Below, in pieces: positions 26,710 to 33,225 of a stretch of 64,000 bases of DNA. Source of the stretch: Candidatus Leptovillus gracilis. GTDB taxonomy: Bacteria > Chloroflexota > Anaerolineae > Promineifilales > Promineifilaceae. Both the position numbers and the translations under genes were made by a program. A model generated the notes under the pieces. It did no database searches and was not told where the DNA came from. It saw nothing but the letters and a program-made list of their open reading frames with translations. Positions within the stretch are counted from its first letter, which is position 1; each line of letters starts with the position of its first letter. The stretch spans positions 124,001 through 188,000 of the forward strand of contig JADJXA010000011.1 of assembly GCA_016716065.1 (NCBI GenBank), read 5' to 3'.

Positions 26710-28101
26710 CTAATCCTGCGTGTCGGACAAATCGAAGCCCTTCATCTTGTCCACCACGCTCTGGATGAGCTTCTTCATCGGCTCGTTGAAATCTTGTTTG
26801 TGGACCGGTTTGGCGGCGTTGTCTTGCAGTACATCCAACACATCATGTTCGTAATTGCGCAGCAGCACGCCGAACTTCTCGGCCACTTCGCGCCGGTCTT
26901 TGCGCCGTTTGGTGGCCGTTTCCGCTTTGACGATATACTCTTTTTCCACAGCTACCGTCAACGGCGAATCGTCTACCAGGCGCACCACCTTTTTGTCCAG
27001 CAGGCCAAACATGATCAGCAGCAGGATTTTGTTGAGCGGTGTTTCCAGCAAAACGGCCGCTTCCGGGGCGGTCAGGCCGCGCTTGATGCCGCCGCCTTCC
27101 ACCTGAGCGATGGCCGGCAGGTAGGTGTCTTTGCGCTTACCCCGCCTTTTCTCCACGAACACCAGAAGCGCCACAGCCGGAATCCAGGCAAACAAGGAGA
27201 CCAGCGGACTCATCATCAGCAGAAAGACCAGCCCGCAGGCCAGCAGAGCAAACACGGAAATGCCCGTGCCGCCGGAGAAGCGGAAGAAAGCGACGGCCAT
27301 CAAGATGAAGGTAATCAGCCCAAAGGTCAGACCGACGGCCGGATTGTCTTCCAGCCATTTCAGGGTGATATCTAGCAGGCTTTGTTCGATCACCCGCGTC
27401 ATGCCGCGCTGCGGGAAGGAGACGCCGACGCGGGTAGGGCCGGTAACTGTGCCTTCAGGGAAGCGCCAACCAACAACGGTATGCTCTTCAAAAATCGCCT
27501 TGTCGGTGAAGGGCACGTCCTGGTACAACACTTCGTCGGGTTGAATCTCCGGCAGCATGTGGACCAAAATCCAGACGTCGGTGCGGCCGCGCACCACGGA
27601 ACTATCGAACCAGGTGGGGGTGATTTGCAGCGAGGCAAAGCCATCCTGGGTGGTGTCCTCGTAAACCATGTCGGGCATGGTAAATTCGACGTGCAGCGTG
27701 CCGGTTGCGCCGCTGGGGATGGTGGCGCTGTCCAGGTGAATTTCGACGCCAGTGTCTATGTAGGTGGAATCGCGGATGTCGGTGAGGGAACGGCCGTCCA
27801 CCGACGCGCTGAAGTTGCTGATATTGTACCTTTTGTTCGGCGTGCCAATGTCCACCACATCTATGGCGCTGCCATAATTCTCAAAGGTGATGTCGTAGAT
27901 GATGCGCACCGAGGCGTCTGGCTGCACAAAAACCTGCATCCGCAGTTCGGGTACGGCAAAGCTGTAGTCCTGCGCCAGCGCCGCGGAAGCGGGCAGAAAA
28001 ACCAACAGCAAAAGCAGCAGCAAAAACGCCACTAATCGCCAGATTGTGGATTTTGGATTGACGATTGACGATTGGCGATTGACGATTGACGATTTCTTCA
28101 C
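26710..28101 (-). CDS. DUF2207-type membrane protein
   Basis: An exported membrane protein of 463 residues. GTG 28101 follows GGAGGTGA and overlaps the preceding stop by four bases (GTGA). The first 20 residues (SSIVNRQSSIVNPKS region) are encoded by a heptanucleotide repeat and form the positive n-region of a signal peptide whose core is LVAFLLLLLLLVFLPA. An external beta domain of about 220 residues follows, then two or three helices (LTFGLITFILMAVAFFRF and VFALLACGLVFLLMMSPLVS). A cytoplasmic region with a winged-helix-like PEAAVLLETPLNKILLLIMF part ends at TAG 26710. In relatives I believe the chain continues into a Cys/Gly-rich tail; here two stops separate it. Function unknown. Confidence 0.8.
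   Translation of the reverse strand: MKKSSIVNRQSSIVNPKSTIWRLVAFLLLLLLLVFLPASAALAQDYSFAVPELRMQVFVQPDASVRIIYDITFENYGSAIDVVDIGTPNKRYNISNFSASVDGRSLTDIRDSTYIDTGVEIHLDSATIPSGATGTLHVEFTMPDMVYEDTTQDGFASLQITPTWFDSSVVRGRTDVWILVHMLPEIQPDEVLYQDVPFTDKAIFEEHTVVGWRFPEGTVTGPTRVGVSFPQRGMTRVIEQSLLDITLKWLEDNPAVGLTFGLITFILMAVAFFRFSGGTGISVFALLACGLVFLLMMSPLVSLFAWIPAVALLVFVEKRRGKRKDTYLPAIAQVEGGGIKRGLTAPEAAVLLETPLNKILLLIMFGLLDKKVVRLVDDSPLTVAVEKEYIVKAETATKRRKDRREVAEKFGVLLRNYEHDVLDVLQDNAAKPVHKQDFNEPMKKLIQSVVDKMKGFDLSDTQD
28046..28095. repeat. Heptanucleotide array (GATTGAC type) in the DUF2207 5' end
   Basis: GATTGAC/GATTGGC words repeat with period seven. On the minus strand they encode part of the DUF2207 signal peptide n-region (SSIVNRQSSIVN). 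The start codon and Shine-Dalgarno lie just outside the array, so the repeat is translated if the gene is. Confidence 0.85.
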
Positions 28102-29405
28102 AGGTCACCTCCTACGCCTTGCGCCCAACCGCTCGATTCACGAGGGCAGTCAGCTTCACAAATTACCAGCCCGGGGCAGTCCATACAGCGCGTTGGGGCT
28201 GTCACCCGTTTGCGGTAGCGCACAAACGCTTCATGCCGCCAGATGGTCGGCCAGGCATCGGCCAGCAAATTGCCGGCCGCCAGATACGGGCCGCGCGGCG
28301 GAATGACGTCGCCATTGGCTTCAATGCGCACAGCCGCATCGCCCGAACAGCGCGGTCCCTGGCGCACCTGCTCCGCCAACGTCTGGCGCGGGTCGCGCTG
28401 CACCGGCGGCTGCCAGATAAAACGCACAGCGGACTGATGGGCGATCTCCTCGACCCAGGTGGCCGTCTGGGGCATGGCCTGGGCGGTCAGCGCCCCAGCG
28501 CGTTCGTCGTCGGACATGCCTTCTGGGGCGACGATGGCGAAAAAGGAGAAATTGCTTACCCCGGCATTCTCCAAATGGGTCAGCGTTTCACGCAGCACGT
28601 CCAGCGTGCTTGCCACCAGCGGAATTTCGGCGACGGCGCAGCCTTCTTGCGCCTGAATGGTGGCAAACAGGTCGGCCATTAGAGCGTGGTCGCCGGCGCC
28701 AACGAGGGAATCGTGAACGGCCGTGTCCGCTGCCGCATAAAGCACTGTCACATGGTCCACGCCGACCTGTTCCAGGTCGGCCAACAGGCCCGGCCGGCGC
28801 AAATCGGTCGCCCGGCCGCGCACCCCGGCGATGAAGCCCAGGTCTTCGGCGCGTTCCACCGCGCCAACCACCCAGGCCGCGTCGGCCTGCTCCGGCAGCA
28901 GGAAAGTGACATGGGGAATACCCACGTCCCATAGTTTGTCTAACAGCGGCCTGATTTGTTCCGGCGCGGCCAGGGGGATGCTGGCTTCCAGCGGGGCCAT
29001 GAGCTGCGATTCAAACACATCCACCCTGATTTCGTTGAAGTTGATGATCGGGTAGTTGTCTTCCGGCGAGGCCAGCGTGGCGAGGAGGCCGCGCACGCGC
29101 TGCAAATCGGCGGCAATGGTCTCCTTGGCCGCCCCTTGATAGCGGCTCAGCACATCGTCCAGCACCGTGTTCGGCGTCGCGCCGTCCAGCAGTCCCTTGA
29201 CCATGACAACGCCGGCCGGGTTGAGGCGGGCGGCGGCGCTGGCGTTGGCTAACAACATACCCTGGCCGTCAGGCTCCACGCGCAGGTGGAAGCGGGTGAT
29301 GGAACCGTCTTCTTCATGGGCGTAGGGATAGAGACCGGGCCTAATGGGTTGAGGCGGTTTGCGCCATTGGGGGATCATCCAGCGGAGGAGTCGTTCTTTG
29401 TCCAT
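28098..29405 (-). CDS. SPASM-domain protein lacking the radical SAM cluster motif
   Basis: A 435-residue paralog of the next gene upstream. The N-terminus has a PqqD-like part (FHLRVEPDGQGMLLANASAA, then LNPAGVVMVKGLLDG). The middle has TIM-barrel-like strands, yet no CxxxCxxC occurs where one is expected (RVDVFESQLMAPLEASIPLA near 127-146). The C-terminal SPASM-like domain keeps cysteines: CSGDAAVRIEANGDVIPP near 352, then CMDCPGLVICEADC near 410. It may bind an auxiliary cluster and act as a partner or substrate-guiding pseudoenzyme for the active radical SAM protein. It overlaps the DUF2207 gene by four bases. The pseudoenzyme idea is inference from the missing cysteines. Confidence 0.75.
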   Translation of the reverse strand: MDKERLLRWMIPQWRKPPQPIRPGLYPYAHEEDGSITRFHLRVEPDGQGMLLANASAAARLNPAGVVMVKGLLDGATPNTVLDDVLSRYQGAAKETIAADLQRVRGLLATLASPEDNYPIINFNEIRVDVFESQLMAPLEASIPLAAPEQIRPLLDKLWDVGIPHVTFLLPEQADAAWVVGAVERAEDLGFIAGVRGRATDLRRPGLLADLEQVGVDHVTVLYAAADTAVHDSLVGAGDHALMADLFATIQAQEGCAVAEIPLVASTLDVLRETLTHLENAGVSNFSFFAIVAPEGMSDDERAGALTAQAMPQTATWVEEIAHQSAVRFIWQPPVQRDPRQTLAEQVRQGPRCSGDAAVRIEANGDVIPPRGPYLAAGNLLADAWPTIWRHEAFVRYRKRVTAPTRCMDCPGLVICEADCPRESSGWAQGVGGDL

Positions 29406-29406
29406 G

Positions 29407-29472
29407 TTTGGTGTCCAGTGTTCAGTATCCAGTGTTCAGTGTTCAGTTTACGGGATACTGAATACTGAACAC
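29407..29472. repeat. Heptanucleotide array (AGTGTTC type)
   Basis: CAGTGTT/CAGTATC/CAGTGTT words with period seven fill the 73-base gap between the two SPASM genes, with a partly complementary right half (ATACTGAATACTGAACAC). It is not in a coding frame. Confidence 0.75.
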
Positions 29473-29478
29473 GGGTTA

Positions 29479-31098
29479 CTATAATAAAGAAATGCTGTCT
29501 AGTGAAATGAAAGATGTTTGCTTAATGTCGCTGCCGGAACGGCCGCTGCCATTGCCGTCGCCGGTTCCGCAGCTGCCGCAGGACAAACTTTCTTGTCCGG
29601 CGACGCGCACGCCATCGCGGGCTTCGCGCTCGATGCGGCAGCCGCCGCCGCAGAGCGGTAGGTCGGGGCACTGCCAGCACTTTTGCGGCAGACCGGCCCA
29701 GGCGGGGTCGTCCTCGCGGTCGCGGAAGCTGCGAAACAGCTCGCTGCGCCAGATGGTAGACCATTCATCGCGCAAGATATTGCCCGCCGCAACATAGAAA
29801 GATTGGCAGGGCAGCACGTCGCCGTTCGGCTCGATGCAGATCGAATATTCGCCGGCGTTGCAGCGTTTGGCCCCAATTTCCAGCTCTACCGGCGACATGC
29901 GGCAGTATTCGGTGGGCGTGTACCAGAGGAACTTCATGCCCTTTTCGGCGGCGTGGTCGCGCACGCGCACCAACAGGGGCGGCATTTCTTCTTCGGCGAT
30001 GGCGTTGGGGTCGGCAAAACCGCCGCCGCTGTAGATCATGCCGTTCATGGCGAAGGTGCGGATGCCCAGGTCGTAGAGGAAATCTATGATCTCTTCCACG
30101 TGGTCCATGTTGCGGCGCATGAGGGTGGTATTGGTGATGGCGTGCAAATTGCTGGCGACGGCGTTTTGAATGCCGCGCACGGTCTGGTGGAAAGAGCGGG
30201 CGTTCATCACCGCGTCGTGGATGTCCGGGCGGCTGGAGCCGAGGGTGATCTGCACGTGGTTCAGCCCGGCGGCGGCGAGTTGGTCTACATAGGGTTGGTG
30301 GGCGAGACGACGGCCGTTGGTGTTCATGCCTACCACGTGCCCCAGGTTATTCGCATAGCCAATAATGTCCAACAAATCGGGATTCAAAGTCGCCTCGCCG
30401 CCGGTGAGGATCAGGTGGGGCACGCCGACAGCATGGAGCCGGTCAATTACCTGCTGCCAATCGGTCAGGGTAAGCGAAGGCATGTCGAAGCGGTCTGGCT
30501 CGTTGTAACAGTGGTTGCAGGCGTTGTTGCAGCCGTAGGTAATGGCCAGGTCGGCTTTGTACGGCGCGTCGGCGCGGTGGCTGAACAAAGCTGTGCGCTG
30601 CAAATCTTGCACGGCGCAGGTGGGGCAGCCGGTTTCCGGGGCGCGGAACCGTTCAACCATGGTGTAAATTTGGGCCATTTCGGCCTGCATCTGCGGCCTG
30701 TCGGCGGGATGCAGGCGGCGCGCCAGGGCCGCTTCGGCCTGGTGTTGGGGGACTTCGCTCAGGGCCAGGAAAGCCATCTCGGCGGCGGTGGGGTTCAGGT
30801 GGATGACGTCGGTCACGTCTATGAAAAGCGTGCCGGAGCCGTCGCTTTCCTGGCGGAAGTGGATGCGTTTTTGCCCGCCGTTCAGGGGGACGTTGAAGGT
30901 GTTCATGCCGGGGGCGGGGATCGGTAGTTCGCTAAAGGCGGCGCGGAAGCTCCCCCAATCGCGCCGCAAGCCCTGCCACAAGCGCTGTGCCAGGCTGTTA
31001 CCATCTAGTGGGACGCGGATGGACGCGGATGGCACGGATGAAGAAGCAAATCCGTGTTCATCTGTGTTTACCTGCACTCTATTCTTCTCTTCTACCAT
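29479..31098 (-). CDS. Radical SAM/SPASM enzyme with PqqD-like N-terminal domain
   Basis: A 539-residue peptide-maturase-type radical SAM enzyme. Residues about 78-150 are PqqD-like (VIHLNPTAAEMAFLALSE), a domain that binds precursor peptides in RiPP systems. The [4Fe-4S] cysteines are C190, C194 and C197 (CNNACNHCYN), followed by the GGE-type motif LTGGEATLNP. The SPASM cysteines are C413, C421, C431, C474, C477, C483 and C487. The C-terminus adds SCGSCGTGDGNGSG. Residues 9-31 are encoded by a dispersed intergenic repeat (31007-31080), so the true start may be later. The stop of the membrane zinc-ribbon gene overlaps this start by seven bases. The substrate is unknown; the nearby Cys-Ala tail is the best candidate by position. 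Confidence 0.87.
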   Translation of the reverse strand: MVEEKNRVQVNTDEHGFASSSVPSASIRVPLDGNSLAQRLWQGLRRDWGSFRAAFSELPIPAPGMNTFNVPLNGGQKRIHFRQESDGSGTLFIDVTDVIHLNPTAAEMAFLALSEVPQHQAEAALARRLHPADRPQMQAEMAQIYTMVERFRAPETGCPTCAVQDLQRTALFSHRADAPYKADLAITYGCNNACNHCYNEPDRFDMPSLTLTDWQQVIDRLHAVGVPHLILTGGEATLNPDLLDIIGYANNLGHVVGMNTNGRRLAHQPYVDQLAAAGLNHVQITLGSSRPDIHDAVMNARSFHQTVRGIQNAVASNLHAITNTTLMRRNMDHVEEIIDFLYDLGIRTFAMNGMIYSGGGFADPNAIAEEEMPPLLVRVRDHAAEKGMKFLWYTPTEYCRMSPVELEIGAKRCNAGEYSICIEPNGDVLPCQSFYVAAGNILRDEWSTIWRSELFRSFRDREDDPAWAGLPQKCWQCPDLPLCGGGCRIEREARDGVRVAGQESLSCGSCGTGDGNGSGRSGSDIKQTSFISLDSISLL

Positions 31099-31433
31099 TT
31101 GGGTTTTTCCTCGAATTGGTAGCTGGCGCCGCAGTATTCGCAGTTGACAAAGATGGCCCCGGCTTCCACGCGGATGGACTTTTCGCTGAGGGCGCCGTCG
31201 CAGTTTTGGCAGCGGATTTGCTGCAAGTCTACGTCGCCGCTGAGGTCAATTTTTTGCACAATGGTGGTCTGGCTGGGCTGGGGTTTGACGCGCACCATGT
31301 AGACAAAAACGGCCGCCGCGCCTAATAAAATCAGGCCAACGACGATGCGAATGATCTGCCCCTGGGAACCGGCGATGAAGACGAAGCCAAAGAAGGCCAG
31401 GGCAGCAGCGACGAGATAGGAGACAATTTTCAT
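31092..31433 (-). CDS. Small membrane protein with zinc ribbon
   Basis: A 113-residue protein. Two hydrophobic helices come first (IVSYLVAAALAFFGFVFIAG and IIRIVVGLILLGAAAVFVYM). A cytoplasmic ribbon with CQNC near 77 and CEYC near 100 follows, so four Cys could bind zinc. Start ATG 31433 is preceded by GGAGG. Its last codons overlap the radical SAM gene by seven bases, so the two are probably translated together. It is the first gene of the 31.4-26.2 kb operon. I do not recognise a named family; it could help place the maturation enzymes at the membrane, which is a guess. Confidence 0.75.
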   Translation of the reverse strand: MKIVSYLVAAALAFFGFVFIAGSQGQIIRIVVGLILLGAAAVFVYMVRVKPQPSQTTIVQKIDLSGDVDLQQIRCQNCDGALSEKSIRVEAGAIFVNCEYCGASYQFEEKPKW

Positions 31434-31673
31434 GAAGAACCTCCGAGAGAATGGTGAATTGTGAAGTGATGCAATGAATCGCAATGTACCATCCAAAATC
31501 CGAAATCCGAAATCCGAAGGCCATTGTATCACGTCAGTGGGGTTGATGATAATAGGGATGGGGGAACGGCCGTAGTGTATTCCATCATGCGGCCTGGGGA
31601 TGAATGTCATTTCCTGAAATTTCATGATACTATTTGTATTGGTCAGGGTAGATGATGGGAGAGGGTAGAAAGC
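31434..31673. promoter_or_regulatory. Divergent intergenic region with a heptanucleotide array
   Basis: This gap separates the zinc-ribbon operon (minus) from the Rpn-like gene (plus), so it should hold both promoters; I see no clear -35/-10 pair. AAATCCG words repeat with period seven at 31491-31517, and GAATTGTGAAGTG words lie at 31456-31468. GAGGGTAGAAAGC precedes ATG 31674. Confidence 0.5.
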
Positions 31674-32681
31674 ATGAGTGAACTTGGCAATCCGCACGAC
31701 CGATTTTTTAAGGAAGTTTTCGCGCGCTTGGGTGTGGCCCAAGATTTTCTGCGCCACTATTTACCGGAATCGGTGGCGCAGGCCTTTGACCTGTCTACAC
31801 TGGAATTACAACCCGATTCGTTTGTTGACGCGGCGCTGCAAGCCCATTTTTCTGATATGCTGTACAAAGTACGGTTGCGCGATGGCCCTGAAACATTGGT
31901 GTATGTTCTGTTTGAACACAAAAGCTATGCTGATCCACTGATTGCCTGGCAGCTGCTGCGATACATGACGCGAATTTGGGAATTATCTGTGAAGCAACGA
32001 GATGGGTTGCAGACGGTGTTTCCATTTGTGGTGTATCACGGCCGTTCCAAATGGCAGGTAGCAGATAATTTTCAGGCGCTGCTAAAGGTAGATGCGCGGT
32101 TAACGCAGTTCGTACCGCAATATCATTATTGGTTGTGCGACCTGTCTGAGTTTGATGACGATGAGCTTAAAGGTGAGTTATTCCTCCAAATAGCGCTGCG
32201 TCTGTTAAAATATGTGTTGCGAGATGAACTCGCAGAGCAACTGCCGGGCATTCTGGCGTTGTTTCAACGATTAGGTCGGCAGCAAACAGTGATAGAATAT
32301 TTGGAAACGGTACTGAGGTATCTCTCAACCGGAACAGACAAGGTCGGCGACGAGGATATCCGGGAGGCTGTTCACAGCGCGTTTCCAGAGGAAGGTGAAG
32401 CAATTATGGGCACATTGGCGGAGAAATGGCTGCAACAAGGCCATCAGCAGGGATTGCAGCAGGGATTGCAGCAGGGATTGCAGCAAGGAGAACAACAAGG
32501 ATTACGTGAAGGGTTGGTTGCCGGGCTGGAACTGGGATTGGAATTAAAATTTGGTAACGAAGGGGTACGCTTGCTGCCGGAAATTTATCGCATTGAAGAC
32601 GTGAACATTCTGCGGGCTGTTCATGAAAGTTTGAAGACCGCGCGGACGATAGAAGATGTGCGGCAAGTTTATGCCTTTTGA
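31674..32681 (+). CDS. Rpn-type recombination-promoting nuclease/putative transposase (PD-(D/E)XK)
   Basis: A member of the Transposase_31/Rpn family, whose studied relatives are nucleases that promote recombination. The N-terminus NPHDRFFKEVFARLGVAQDF is diagnostic. Candidate nuclease residues are D50 in PDSFVDAALQ and the E-x-K of YVLFEHKSYADP near 80-91. The C-terminus has a repeat of QQGLQQG units (residues about 246-266), encoded by a 12-base tandem CAGCAGGGATTG. It then has a LEGLELGLELKFG-type helix. Length 335 is usual. It stands alone and ends in front of a strong hairpin. A cellular role such as phage defence is suggested for relatives but not shown here. Confidence 0.85.
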   Translation: MSELGNPHDRFFKEVFARLGVAQDFLRHYLPESVAQAFDLSTLELQPDSFVDAALQAHFSDMLYKVRLRDGPETLVYVLFEHKSYADPLIAWQLLRYMTRIWELSVKQRDGLQTVFPFVVYHGRSKWQVADNFQALLKVDARLTQFVPQYHYWLCDLSEFDDDELKGELFLQIALRLLKYVLRDELAEQLPGILALFQRLGRQQTVIEYLETVLRYLSTGTDKVGDEDIREAVHSAFPEEGEAIMGTLAEKWLQQGHQQGLQQGLQQGLQQGEQQGLREGLVAGLELGLELKFGNEGVRLLPEIYRIEDVNILRAVHESLKTARTIEDVRQVYAF

Positions 32682-32781
32682 AGTCGGCAAGGGCCGCAGT
32701 GACTTCTATTAACAGAAACAACATGAATAATGACTTGTCCCAGATAAACGACTTAGGAATGTGGATCAAATAAATCGCGGG

Positions 32782-32815
32782 AAAAGTTCAACTTCTCCGA
32801 AGAAGTTGAACTTTT
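32782..32815. terminator. Terminator hairpin (AAAAGTTCA family, copy 2)
   Basis: AAAAGTTCAACTTCT and AGAAGTTGAACTTTT form a perfect 15-bp stem with a CCGA loop and U-tract ends on both strands. It lies between convergent genes (Rpn-like and the 32843 gene). It closely matches 14957-14991. Confidence 0.85.
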
Positions 32816-32842
32816 AGATCGTCATTGTTCACCGAATGCGTC

Positions 32843-33172
32843 TTATGCCCAGTCCACCCCATCATAGTAGCGCGTGCCGCGGTGGCCTTTGTACGGAATG
32901 GGCGTGGGCAGCCGTTCGCCGGGACAGGCGACCATCACCAGGGTGCGTGGTTTGCCGGAATCGGGGTTGATCGCGCCGGGGATGAGTTCTTTGATGGGGC
33001 AGCGGCCGATTAACTCGTCGTTGAAAATGGTGTAGACGTAATGGCCGACGGCCAGTCTGGTGGGTTTGCCAGCCATGTGGAATTCAAATTCGGCCAGGGA
33101 ACCATCGTATAAAGCGTCGGCGGCGGCACGGCCGTCACCGGCGGGTATGGTCTTTGTGATGCCAAAATTCAT
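32843..33172 (-). CDS. Conserved-looking small protein of unknown function
   Basis: A 109-residue protein with start ATG 33172 (MNFGITKTIPAGDGR) preceded by AGGAGA. It has no signal peptide or helix. It contains the Gly/Pro-rich segments HYVYTIFNDELIGRCPIKEL and YKGHRGTRYYDGVDWA. An ACGGCCGT lies in it and codon use matches neighbours, so it is probably native. I do not recognise a family. It sits 53 bases downstream of mutS on the same strand and could be cotranscribed with it. Confidence 0.6.
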   Translation of the reverse strand: MNFGITKTIPAGDGRAAADALYDGSLAEFEFHMAGKPTRLAVGHYVYTIFNDELIGRCPIKELIPGAINPDSGKPRTLVMVACPGERLPTPIPYKGHRGTRYYDGVDWA

Positions 33173-33225
33173 CGCAAGTCTCTCCTCGTGTAAATAGTGC
33201 GCCAGCATTTAGCTGGCCCATCTTT

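Noticed and set aside
29683..30927. 414-codon plus-strand frame opposite the radical SAM gene
   Set aside because: Shadow frame; the minus strand carries complete radical SAM and SPASM motifs.
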